A stretch of DNA of 64,000 nucleotides, from the NCBI GenBank assembly GCA_963691655.1, contig OY829326.1, positions 37,103,989 through 37,167,988 on the forward strand, read 5' to 3'. Origin of the DNA: Toxonevra muliebris (Eukaryota; Arthropoda; Insecta; Diptera; Pallopteridae). Each line of letters starts with the position of its first letter. Positions within the stretch are counted from its first letter, which is position 1. A program made the translations under genes and the position numbers. This document shows, piece after piece, positions 44,415 through 55,771 of this stretch. The notes under the pieces were generated by a model. That model did no database searches and was not told where the DNA came from. It saw only the letters and a program-made list of their open reading frames with translations.

Positions 44415-45563
44415 TTAAACCTTTTTGCTTGCGGCAATGCGTGTGTTTAAGTAGAATCAAATTGTTGGTTATGTAGCAGTTAATTTTGGATTACTTTAAA
44501 AATTAGTTTTGCTTGCTTAATAATAACCGCAAAAAAGTTTCTATTTGTAAATAAATATCTTTATTTGTTTTTGTTTTGTTGCTATTTTTGTTGTTGTTTT
44601 TGTTATTGAATGTAGTTGGATATGCATGAATCTTGGCGAAATTAGAACTTGGAAAGTTTTTCAAGATTCCGGTTGAGTTTACTAGTGTTTTTCTGGAAAA
44701 TTTAACCGCTTTTTTCATAAAATTATAATTTGGTTTCCTTAAGAAATTTGAGAAGCTTCACATTCTTAATTTGGACTCGTTTTCTTGTAGTCTGCAGTTA
44801 CAGGAATAAGTATAAAAAAGGACACAAATACCTGAATGTGAAAATAGTTTTTATAAAAAATTTTCTGCTAATATGGAAAATTTTCAGTGGCGGATTTAGG
44901 ATTTCTATTTCGAAAATGACGATTTTGATTAAGTAAAAGAATGCAACATATCTACAAGTATGTATTCTAATAAATACTAGAAAAGCTAATCCATTGAGTC
45001 AGTTTCTTTCTGGGTAGAGCTCAAGTAAATTTCATAGGTTTTTGAATTAGTATAAACCTTAGCATGTATATAACCAAAGCACTATAAATTGTCTGGAACA
45101 ATGACAACAAAAATTCGAATTTTAAAAAAACTTTGTGAGATATAAAGGACACAAAAATACAAGCAAAAAAAATTTATATATTTTTGCTGACTAGACCAAA
45201 TAAATTCAGAGCAAAACCAAATCAAAACTCAGAGTGATTTCGAACTAAAATAGTTCTTAAGTCAAACTAAAAATTTAGACTAAAATTTATACCGAAATTC
45301 AAAACAAACCTAAAGTAAAACTAGAAATCAGTCTAAAAAAACAGATAAAAAACTAGACCAAAATCATTATCAAGCTCTTCAAAACTAAGACAAAACTGAC
45401 TCAGAAATTTAAGATTTATTTTAGTCGAAATCGATATCGTAGTGAGGCTGTAGACTATAGAAAGATATTAAAAGGTTATAGGTTTTCACATTTTTAAATC
45501 CTGGAGGAGTTTAACGAGAAAATGTGTCCATTAAAATCAAAATTTATACTTTTTCATAAGTAT
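44415..45563. other. Intergenic; degenerate short repeat around 45190-45420
   Basis: About 45190-45420 is a loosely repeated AACTAAAACTAGAC-type sequence (AAAACTCAGA, AAACTAGACC, AAACTAAGAC). No coding frame is supported elsewhere in this stretch. Confidence 0.45.
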
Positions 45564-45779
45564 TTAAATTAATTCAGAAGGGAGAAGCCCTTCAAAGCCT
45601 TCCTTCTCGATTCTAGTGCTTCCGGTACAATGAGAGACATAACTATTGAATACATCAGCTACCTTACGTATAGCATTTGAACTACACATTTGCGTTGATG
45701 TTGGAGCTAAACTAAGAATAATAGCTAAAACCGGAATTTCTTTTGCTAAACTCAACAAATTATGACGTTCATAGGGCAT
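45564..45779 (-). CDS. Unassigned open frame, possible exon
   Basis: A 71-codon minus-strand frame starting MPYERHNLLSLAKEIPVLAI and ending GFEGLLPSELI. The composition is protein-like rather than low complexity, unlike its surroundings. A splice-donor-like CGTAAG/GTAGCT occurs after SSNAIRK, so the real exon could end there, at about 45665. No domain or family is recognised. It may be an exon of an unidentified host gene, or chance. Confidence 0.25.
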   Translation of the reverse strand: MPYERHNLLSLAKEIPVLAIILSLAPTSTQMCSSNAIRKVADVFNSYVSHCTGSTRIEKEGFEGLLPSELI

Positions 45780-45784
45780 CTCTA

Positions 45785-48090
45785 TATATAAAAAATTATG
45801 CTTTCTTCAACTCTAACATAAAATTTGTTTGTCTATTTTCTCGTTAAGCGACCACAAATTGCCTACGAAGAGGAATGGAATTTCGGTAATCTGTTGTGAG
45901 TTCTCAAACAACAATATTCACATATTCACATAAAATTTAATTTGCACTTATTACAATAACACAAATACTAAATGTAAATAATTCCTATGCATATAAACTT
46001 CACAATTCAATTTAAAATGTTTCAGCAACATATATCCCTCAACATTGTTCTACAAAAAACGTGCGCAACTTTTTTTTTTGAAAAGCTTGCGCTCTCTTCC
46101 TCTCTTTCTCTCTCGTGTTTTCATATTTTCTCACTCACAAACAACTGATAAGAAAGCTTTTTAACAAAAAGTCACGTGCTTCTTTGTATTTACTATGTAC
46201 AAAACTACTACTACTACAATAACAAAAATTTACAATAGCAACGCAGAATCCTTGTAACAATAACAAAAACAAAAGCAAAATAAGCAAAACGGACTCCCGC
46301 TCAGATAAACATCCTTAGTGAAGGGAAATCCCTATTATATTATGCTGCTGCCAAATGCTGCAATTGTCGTTCATAACATTTGTGCGCTACTATTATTGTT
46401 GTTGCTGTTGCTGTTGTTATTAGAACGATTAGTTTTGCAACATTTTCATTTTCTCTTTTGGCATACATTTATATATATTATTTTTTTTTTTGGAGTATGC
46501 GTGTGCGATTGCGAAACATAAACATACAAACACACACACACATAGACAGACACATATACTACAAGGATATCTATCAGCAGCAGAAGCAGAAACAACAGCA
46601 GCAGTTCTGTGTTGTTGAAAAGGATGCAATGCTGTAACTTGAAATGCGAACACAGTTGTAGTTTGACTTCGCACGGGAGTTGTCTGTCTGCCCCAAAACG
46701 AATTTAAATTAAACGAGTAGAAGAAAAATAAAATGCAAATAAATTTAGTGAAATAGTGAAAAGAAGAAGAAGAATTTAAATTTGAAAAAATATTAACTGA
46801 CATTTTGATTTTTCGGGTGTTCAAAAGTGTTTAGAAAAACGATTGAAAAACAAAATATCTAAATTAAAAATAAATAAATTAATGAAGAAATTCAATACTT
46901 ACAATTAGTATTAAAAAAAAGTGATTTAAAAAAAAAAAAAAAAAAATTTAAAAAGCTGAAAAAATAGTGAAAAATTAACATCAACAAAGTTATTAATAAA
47001 TAAATATATTAAAAAAAAAATATTTCGCTTGTGTTTAAAAAAAAGTAATACGCTCAAGGTCATTGCAGTTAAATAGGCTGGAAAATTCATTTTATTGACC
47101 TCGTATGTATAAAATTAAAAAGAAAAATTATATACATATTTGTATATAACGCGCGTGACCTTTTGTTTTCTGAAAGAATCGGCTGAATGAATAAGTTATT
47201 TTTTTCATTTCTCTTGTTATGGCTTACCTTTTTTGTTGAAGAAAATTTTTAAAAAAGGAGATCATTAAACTGAAACTTTTGTTTGAATATTTTGCAAGCA
47301 TTTCCGTTTTTGTGGTTTTCTTTTGTTTGGGTTTTGTATCTAAATATTTAATATTCTTGTGTAATTTAATGATGGTGGTTGTGTCTTTTACATTTGTGTG
47401 TATGTTTTGCCTTGATTGCGTTGTTGGACGACATTATTGCTCATTAGGCATATAAAATGTTTCACGTGTCACGAAATACATATGAAGTTTTATTTCTTAT
47501 GGTTTTGGCGCGTTTTCTTTTATACTTTTGTAGTTTAGTTGTAGCATTTTTTTTTTATTTTTTTAGTTTTTAATGAAATTTAATTGTAATACATGTTAAA
47601 TTAGTTCAAATACTTATATATGTTGCCGAAATATTACAAAATATAATAATACATGAACTAATTGAAAAACTTACGAGAAATTAAAAACAACTAAGTACTG
47701 CGGGGCGTATGAGTAGCCATCAATTCGTGTACAACAAAACTTTTGGAAAAAGGTACGTAGAGTTTTATTTCAAAATGAAATTTACATTTTAAAAATTTTT
47801 TTAACCACTAAATTAATAACCAATAATTGTTAATTTATTTATAAAAATTTTAAAAATGGTACCTATTTTTTAAAAAAAAACTTTATTAATGATACACAAA
47901 AAATTTCTAAAATATTCAAAAAATAATAATAATAATATTTAAAGCCACGCAAACAAAACACTCCAAAATACACAAAGATTATATGCATGTGATACATGCT
48001 CACACCCCTAAAAGCGCGCAACAAAAACAGCACAAAGTTTCTGTTTTCACAAACATAACTTTGGTAGCATCACGTTACGTAATCGGTTTA
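45785..48090. other. AT-rich sequence with trinucleotide and CA repeats, no gene recognised
   Basis: GTT/GCT-rich run at 46385-46425, CA run at about 46523-46545, CAG-rich 46573-46605, then long poly(A) tracts around 46920-47040. The texture resembles fly UTR or regulatory DNA, but no exon or promoter can be supported. Confidence 0.4.
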
Positions 48091-48099
48091 CCAGATAAA

Positions 48100-48365
48100 G
48101 AGCAAAGGGGAAAGTAGAAAAAAGGGAAGGGCAAAAGGGAACGCTTAAAAGTAAACGCAAACGGAAAAACAAGTAGGAAAGCGCAAAGGGAAAAGCAAGT
48201 AGAAAAGCGCAAATGGAAAAGCAACTAGGAAAGCGCAAAGGGCAAAGCAAGTAGGAAAGCGCAAAGGGCAAAGCAAGTAAGAAATCGCAAAAGGAAAAGC
48301 AAGAAGGGACGCGCAAAAGGCAAACACAGACAAGAAGCGCAGAAGGGAAATCGCAAAAGGTACGC
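48100..48365. repeat. Purine-rich 26-bp minisatellite
   Basis: About nine diverged copies of GAAAGCGCAAAGGGCAAAGC plus AAGTAG. The minus-strand open frames over it (48047-48415 and others), rich in Phe, Leu, Cys and Ala, are repeat by-products. Confidence 0.88.
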
Positions 48366-50029
48366 GTTGAAAGAGCAGCCATCAAAAATGCGTGTAAATG
48401 AAAAAAAAGCAACAAAGATTGTTAAGCGAAAAAAAGCCCTCAAAAGAGAAAATAGCAAAAAAATAATAACAAACAAAACAACAACGAAAAGAAACAAAAG
48501 CAAATCTGTAGATACTAAAAAAATATAAAAAAGCAAAAATAATCGAAATAATGAAAACTTGTGTATGAAGAAACAGAAGGTGAGGAAGAAGTGAAAAAAG
48601 CAGAAGCGTGTGAAAAACCTGGGCGTGTATTACGTGCATACAACATATACAGTGTTAACAGTTATAACAGACATTTATTTCAACGCCTTCAAATATGCTA
48701 CGTTTAATATACGATACTGAGCACATTGAATTCACAACAAGTCACACGCTTTTGCACGCACATACTCACACATATGGTATGTATTTATAAAGAGCGACTT
48801 ATCTATACGCTACAGAAAAATGATGGTTTGATGGATTCAATTTTTGTTTTTTTATATGATTGCGTTTTCAAGTAAGTAGTTTGTTAAAAAAAAATATGTT
48901 GTTTCGTATTACAAATGTTCATTGTTATCTGTTCAACAAAAAGCGTTATCACTGGTATCCACAGGGATAACCAGAAAAAGACGGAAGAAACTCAAACAAC
49001 TTTCTTTCTGTATACAAAATACGAAACAAAATTTTTAATTGTTACCAATTTAGCTTTAAATAAAGTTAAATGCGATCTTAAACTTAAATAAAAACATTTC
49101 TATTGTTTTGGGCACTGTTGATCATTGAATTTTACTTAACAAACTGTAGAAATAAAATCGATTTTAAGTGCATTATTCATGCTAGATTAACCTTTTTCCT
49201 GTCAAAGAAATCGCAAAATGTCAATAATAATTAGCGAAAAATGATTCTCTCCAGCACAAGTCACTTGACTTCGCCTCGTTTTTTACTTCAAGTTGTCAGT
49301 TTGATTGCCACAAATTTCCCTGAAGTATAGGTAGATTTTCCTTTCTCTCCACTGCCGATGAGTTCCAGCCAATTCGTGGTAAATGTGAGCAAACCCCTCC
49401 AGCAAAGTTGGCTTGAAATTTGAGTTTCGAATCTTTTCGTTTTTCACATATAGCAATGTTATTGTATTTGAACACAAACGGAAGGGATCAACTGCTTTTA
49501 TGCCGAATCCGAACGATGAAGTAAAAAAATTTATTCAGGATCAGAAAAAAAACAAGTGGAAATGGATAGACAACACTTTCCTTAAAGACGATGGCAGCAT
49601 CACGCCAAAAGCTATGGAGAGGAGTCACCTCGACGCAAAATGCGTGAAAAATAGTGAAAGTTTGTAAGAACTTGGCTAGAAGTTAGTGAAGCTAAAAGCA
49701 ACAGCCAGAAACCGCACATGATCACGTGTTGGTGTCGTTGATCCTGAATGTCCCGCTAGGAATTGAAGAAGAAGATATCTTATTTTATATAGAATTAAAA
49801 GACACAAATATAAAGCGCAAGCTTATAAATAAAAAGTACTTGGGATTGCTTCGATTTCATGATGTTGCTCAAAATAAAGTAGACACACTATATCTTTTTG
49901 CGGCCGCAAATCCTTTTGTGGATAGTTATTGATATAATTATTGCATGAGTTATGCAAAAACACTTTGCGTAATTTCAGACTGCAGAGTAATTTCCGAACA
50001 TCTAAACCAAGATATATTTTTCAAGTTCT
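48366..50029. other. Intergenic, no gene recognised
   Basis: A-rich region. About 49283-49930 is less AT-rich, with small open frames: minus strand LLEGFAHIYHELAGTHRQWR; plus strand NPNDEVKKFIQDQKKNKWKW. It may be an old transposon or gene scrap. No family could be assigned. Confidence 0.35.
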
Positions 50030-50040
50030 TGAAATCGAGC

Positions 50041-51164
50041 TATTATTTGAAGGCAGGACGACTCGAAAGTCAGGCACTGCGGACTATAAGATCTATTGTA
50101 CCAAAGCCCCAAGTTATGAAAGAAAGAAAGGAAGAGAGAAAAAAATAGATAAGAAAAATACCCAAGTAGAGAACCGAACTCGGGTCTCCAGAGACAAGAG
50201 TCTGTAACTCTGCGACTAGACTACAGTTGCGATGCGTGGACCTACAGTTCAACGCCGATTCCGAACGGATGTGTGCCAATTTTTTATCAGCTCGGTGGTT
50301 TTGCCATTGCCAACCATGTTTCATTTCATTTATTGTTAAGCCAAATGGATACAAGTCCTTACTGACTATAGATATAAATATATATATACAATAGTTATTA
50401 AATTACAAATGTGCAAAAGTAAAAGTTGCAATAATAAAAAAGAATAACAAAATAGTGAATAAATTAATTATAGATTAATTATAAATAGATTAAATCTAAG
50501 CTAGCCTTAAATGCAGCTCTGCTTTTAGAGAAATCAATATCTGAACGAATTGCTAATCTATTAAATTCAAAAAGGGATTGAAGCATTTGCCAAATAATTA
50601 GTTTTTGCCATGGCAACATAGAATGGAGTAATATGACGAGTGATTTTGGAAGGAGAATTTAAGCTGACTTGGCTTAACAAGAAACCACAATCTATGTTTC
50701 CAACAACTAAGTCATAAACAAACATCAATGAGTGAATGATTCTTCTCTTTTCAAACGATTTTATATTGATGAGCAAACAGCGAGCATTATAGGAAGGAAA
50801 CGGGTCACTAAAGCGCAAAGGTTGAAGAGCAAAACGAAGAAACCTTCGTTGAACTCTTTCAAGACGAATTGAATGCACATTATAACAAGGGTTCCAGATG
50901 AAAGAGGCGTATTCAATCTTCGAACGCACGAGACTAGTGTATAATGTTTTACGCGTATAAGGATCTTTGAAGTCCTTTGCATAGCGTCTTACAAAAGCCA
51001 AAAGTTGTGTTGTGTACTTGTACACTCGTAATTCTTATTCACTTCATACCGATAGTGAATATAAGAAGTTTATGAGAACTAACTACCAAACCAAGACGAG
51101 AATTAAAGCCGCAACCTTATGGGTGAAAGTCTAGTGCACTATCCACAAGACTATTGCGGTCGTC
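50041..51164 (-). mobile_element. Dimeric tRNA-derived SINE, copy 2, split by a LINE
   Basis: Minus strand. The tRNA-Glu-like head is 51164-51011 and the second tRNA-like unit plus tail is 50318-50041. The LINE fragment 50319-51010 lies between them. The break is just after GTGTACAAGTACACA in the SINE body, where the unbroken copies continue CCTTGGTTGGTAATGGC. The near-duplicate TGAAATCGAG (50030-50039) and TGAAATCTAG (51165-51174) flanks the whole, one mismatch in ten. The SINE 3' end again has CGCAGTGCCTGACTTTCGAG and a short ATAATA tail. Confidence 0.85.
50319..51010 (-). mobile_element. 5'-truncated LINE (RT C-terminus) inside the SINE
   Basis: On the minus strand it reads FVRRYAKDFKDPYTRKTLYT, SLVRSKIEYASFIWNPCYNV, RLERVQRRFLRFALQPLRFS and onward to NYLANASIPF. 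A one-base frameshift then leads to FEFNRLAIRSDIDFSKSRAA, FKASLDLIYL and stop (50479-50481). This is the C-terminal region of a Jockey/CR1-like reverse transcriptase without RNase H. The 3' UTR ends AACAATAAATGAAATGAAA. No clear target duplication was found at the SINE junctions. Confidence 0.87.
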
Positions 51165-51171
51165 TGAAATC

Positions 51172-51318
51172 TAGTTAGAGTGAGACATTTGTGTAAAAAT
51201 GTTTTTTTTTTTACTTTCTCTGGCATTATTCCATCCGACTAATGGCAAAATTTGGTTATTTGTTTTAAATTTAGTTTTTCGTTTAATTTTGTTATTCGTT
51301 TCTTTAATAAAAATTGAC
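51172..51318. other. Short flanking stretch
   Basis: Nothing recognised between the SINE and the TTAA-flanked region. Confidence 0.35.
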
Positions 51319-51322
51319 TTAA

Positions 51323-52576
51323 CCCTTTCGTTGTTTTTGGCTAATATATTTTACAAACAAATTTTCATATTTCACTACTTCTCATTTCAATCCTATCGGG
51401 AATTTTATAAGTAAAAAATTATTTTTTAAATCAAGCATTTTTTCCCCCCCTTTATAATTTAAGTTTGAGAAAAAATGGCAGTACAGTTTTTTTTTATTTG
51501 ATTTTGAAAAACAGTCCAAATTACATTTGTAAGAATTTACGAAGTGAAGGTACTAAGTTTAAAATTTTGAGCAAGTATATAAACTTTTTTTTTATTATAA
51601 TAGTTTTGGCGAAAGTTAAAACTCCATTTCATAATACAAAATTAATAACTTAAAAAAAAATTTGTTGAAAAAAAAATTGTTTTGCGCGCTTAAAAAATTG
51701 TACATTATAGAGTACAAATTCACGCAACTCTAATGTACAATAAATAATTTGGTTACTATTGTGTACAAAAGACATGAAAGGTTGATGATTTTTGAATTAT
51801 TTTCTGCGGGTGTTAAAAAATTGTGATAGTGTTGATTTGTTTTTTGTTCAACAAACGAAAAAATAATAAGGTTCTGAAAGTGGATGCTGATAGAACTTGA
51901 GAAAAAAAAATTATACGGGTCTCGGCGTTTTAAAAGTATACGTCTAATTTTTTTTTACGTGGGCCCAAAGTTCGCCCATTAATAGATTAAGTATAATAAA
52001 CCATATGATAACTTGTTAGTTTTGCATCAGAGCTTGTTTGTCTGTTCAGCAATTTATAGTTGAATTTTCCGTAGATTATTTTCTTCCTACATATTAATCC
52101 TTTGACACCCACCATTTGCGAGTCCTTTTTGCCTTTTTCCAAAAAGTTTATTTTTTGACCCATTACGAAGGTTGACAGAGGGTTAATATGTTCAAGAAAT
52201 AGGTTGCCCTTGAAATTTTACTATAGGTCACTGAACAACAAAATTCTGTATACTTAACTTTAGTAAAAATAAACCCAAACTACAAAAATGTTTCAAATTT
52301 TCTCCTTTTATCCTTTTGAAAGTATTTTCTAATCTAAAAGTTTATTTTGCATTGTAAAATAAACCTTAGTTGATTTTTCCCCAAAAAAAATTAAAAAAAT
52401 AAAATTTTTTGCTCGAATTTTTACTCCTTTTATGCATTTTGGTTATTATAATGTACAAAATTCCAAAAACTTCTTTCATAATTTTTTTGGTTTTTATTCT
52501 TAACAAAGTCCGAATCTACGAATATAAAACAGGAAAAAATTTGTTTACCACCCAATAAAAAGTTGAGAAGAAAGGG
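51323..52576. mobile_element. Possible TTAA-flanked piggyBac-like element
   Basis: TTAA at 51319-51322 and 52577-52580. The left end is CCCTTTCGTTGTTTTTGG and the inverse of the right end is CCCTTTCTTCTCAACTTTTT, so similarity is limited to the first bases. A smaller TTAA-bounded pair lies inside (52098-52182: TCCTTTGACACCCACC against CCCTCTGTCAACCTTC). The interior is very AT-rich and non-coding. Weak evidence. Confidence 0.35.
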
Positions 52577-52580
52577 TTAA

Positions 52581-55310
52581 ACTATGAACATATGTTTAGA
52601 ACCCTAAGTCAAATCTGCGCTTAGTGAGTTTTACCTCTAATCCTTCAAATATAATTAAATTTACTATTCGTGTTCATGGTAATGAATCAGTTCTGATGAC
52701 AGAGTTGGGATTTCTTCTTCATTCCATATTGGCTATGAAGAGATTTCATTACATTATTATGAGTTTGAAGAAACTGATTAGAGTAATAACTCGCTTTTTC
52801 TCTTGCTTACTAACAATTATACATTACTTGAAAGTCCACCATAAGTTTTATGAAATGTTAATGAGTATAAAATAAAAAATGCCATAAAACTTATTTGAGA
52901 CTGCCTATATCTGCTGTTCGGACTTGAATTAATCTTAAACATGAGTAAATTCGATTTTTACACCAATTTATTCCAATCACTATGCTTGAAATTTTATTAT
53001 TCCTTTTTTTTGGCTAAAATTAACACACACACATTTCTTCCTTGTAGAAAGTTTCATAACAAAAGATCATAACTTAAGCCACACTCCGATTACTTCAATC
53101 ATTATCTAATATATTTTGTTAATAGTTTTACTACCAGGAGGAAACCTAGAGCAGTGACAAGGCATTAACTTTGCCTAGTTTCAGTTTCGTTAGATAAGAT
53201 GATGTTTGAAAAAAATCGCGACATCATGATCTAACCACAATCGAGCCTTCGATCACAGGGTCCCCACTTTTTATAGAATGAATCATACATTCAAAGTCTG
53301 TTGAATATTCGTGTATTAAAGATATTGTCTAATTCGAAATAGTGATGCTTTGCATTTTTTAAGATTTAATAAGAATTTAACTTATTCAAAAGTGCAAACT
53401 GCCTCAAATGTATATGTAGGGGATTTCAATGCCTACACATCGTAAAAACATTTAATAAATATTTAGACGTGCACCTTTTCTTTCTCCTTAAGCTTAAAAA
53501 AATGTGACTTAATATGTACTTACGAGCTTAATGGTCTTTCTGAAGATTTGTGCTAAAGAGATTATTGTTGAAGATTTCGTGTCAAAGTAGCTCTGGAATG
53601 AATTTGCATGCAAACAAAAACAATAACAACTGCGAAAAAAAGCACGTATTAAAAAGCTATTTCAAAATTATAATTTTATAACGATTAAATATAAACCCAG
53701 AACTGTTTTGCAAAATTTCATTCAATTATGTTTAATTTTATTCGGTAAAAACACACAAATTTTAATGTTTTTAATACCATTGGCAACTGAAAATGAGCAA
53801 CAAACATCAGCAAGAAAGAAAGTAAAACAAAAAGATTGTAAAAAATGTTTTTGAATGTATCGCTCCCTGAAGGCATCAACAGATTTCCCTATCACATTGT
53901 GCTGTGCAGTTCTTGTGACAAACAGGACTTAAAATGTTGCTGCTCATATACAAATGCTAACATACACGAATGCATACATACGTGCATTAAAAAACTAGCA
54001 CGGGCGACTATGAATCATAAGCAGCACACGCACACAAATAAACAAACACACACCCGCTTACTTATGCATATTTGTGTGGATTTTCATACGCCGCCGTCGT
54101 ATGTTGCAAAATGTCGTAATGCTGCTGCAAAATGTCATCATGATGAATTGTGTCAATGCGGAAACAGGAAAGCAAAAAACACAGTGAAATATGCACGAAG
54201 AAGAAAACTGCGAAACGGAAGTGAATGCATAAAATTCTGTTATCGATGCAATGTGAGCATTGCAGTTTCAGCTCTTATGCCACAATTTTCATTGCTGCTG
54301 TTGTTATTCCTGTTGCAGTTACAGTAATTACTAAAATTGTTGTTGTTGTTGCTGCTGCTGCTGCTGTTGAAAATGTCATCAGTGTTGATTAATGCATTTT
54401 GTTTGGCGGAATTTTTAATGTAATTTAATTTTACGCCGCGCATATTATAATTAAAATTCAGGAACTATGCCAATGAGGGCGATAATAATAATTTTCCGTG
54501 CATATTTATATACGTTCATATATGTATATGCACTAACGGATTCAAGGGGGAAGGTTTTTAGGGATAGCTCCTGGCTTCTCGATTAATATGTCAGACAGTG
54601 TGGTCGTTACTTCTGAATTAAGAGGCTTATAAAAAGATCAATGAGACCTCTCCCTTTTTCGCAGCCTCTGGATCCGCTGGTATACATATTTATGTATAAA
54701 TTTATGTATGTGTATTTATATATGTAAGCGTAAGTATTTTATTATGTGACATTAATAATATAAGTACTCATACGCCATGTTGTCCACTTACAATTTGTAA
54801 AAAAGATATATTCATTTGTACGCTAATTGCTTACGCTAGATGAAAAGAAAAAAGTGATTTATATTTATATGCCTAAAAACTGAAACATCGGCATAAGATT
54901 ATATCAGAAGTTGTGTTTTAATTTTCGCTTAGTCTTTTGATGTTATCCAAAGCTCAGTATATTTTATTCATTCATTTTAAGCAAGTGGAAAGATCTTCAA
55001 GCGAAAAACTCGGTCAAGGCCTACCATAGGATAATCTGCTATAACAGAAGAAGAAGAAGTAGATGAAGAAAGTTCTTCAAATAAAGTTAAAGTGCAAGAA
55101 GACAAACATCAGACCGCCAATCAGAAACAATAAAGTAGTCATAGATAACAAGGGGCTGTAAATGCCAACCAGATAAAATTAGATTAATATCATTGAAAAG
55201 CAGGGAGAGTTTATCTGAAAAACAATTAGAGGCATATAAGGGATAAAAAGGAGTTAGATGGAGACAAAAGCAATAAATTCCAGACAAAACCAATTAAGGG
55301 CATTCTTGGG
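52581..55310. other. Intergenic, no gene recognised
   Basis: AT-rich. The plus-strand open frame at 53845-54327 spans CA-rich and GCT-rich low-complexity sequence and has no recognisable domain. Its scattered Cys/His do not form a regular finger. A GCT/TTG trinucleotide run lies at 54340-54368. Confidence 0.4.
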
Positions 55311-55322
55311 TATTTATAGTTA

Positions 55323-55759
55323 TTATTATTATTTAAAAGAGGACGACTCGAAAGTCAGGCACTGAAACCTATAAGATCTATTGTACCAAAGCCCCAAGAA
55401 AGAAAGAGAGGCAGAGAAAAAGAAAGATAGATAAGAAGCATACCCAAGCCGAGAATCGAACTTAGGTCTCCAGAGATAAGAGTCTGGCACTCTGCCACTA
55501 GACCACAGTGGCGATGGTAGGACCTACAGTTTAACACCGATTCCGAACGGCTGTGTGGCAATTTTTTATCAGCTCGGTGGTTTTGCCATTACCAACCAAG
55601 GTGTGTACTTGTACACATTCTTATAATTCTCATCCACTTCATATCGATAGTGAATACAAGAAGTTTATGAGGATTAACCACCAGACCAAGACGGGAATCA
55701 AACCCGCAACCTTCTGAATGAAAGTCTAGTGCACTATCCACTAGACAATCGAGGTTGTC
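55323..55759 (-). mobile_element. Dimeric tRNA-derived SINE, full-length copy 3
   Basis: Flanked by the 12-bp duplication TATTTATAGTTA (55311-55322 and 55760-55771). Minus-strand order is the same as copy 1: tRNA-Glu-like head (B box GGTTTGATTC), spacer with TATGAAGTGGATGAGAATTA, second tRNA-like unit (TGGTCTAGTGG ... AAGTTCGATTC), then CTTTGGTACAATAGATCTTA, CAGTGCCTGACTTTCGAG and a TAA-type tail. Confidence 0.92.
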
Positions 55760-55771
55760 TATTTATAGTTA

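Noticed and set aside
46380..46824. Promoter and first exon of a host gene
   Set aside because: The trinucleotide-rich texture resembles fly UTRs, but no core promoter elements, splice donor or coding exon can be shown.
48047..48639. Phe/Leu/Cys-rich membrane-like protein on the minus strand
   Set aside because: It is the antisense reading of a purine-rich 26-bp minisatellite, with alternatives open in several frames.
53845..54327. Cys/His-rich 160-codon protein
   Set aside because: Cys and His come from CA and GCA/TGC low-complexity tracts. The spacing does not fit a zinc-finger family, and the end is a Leu run from CTG repeats.
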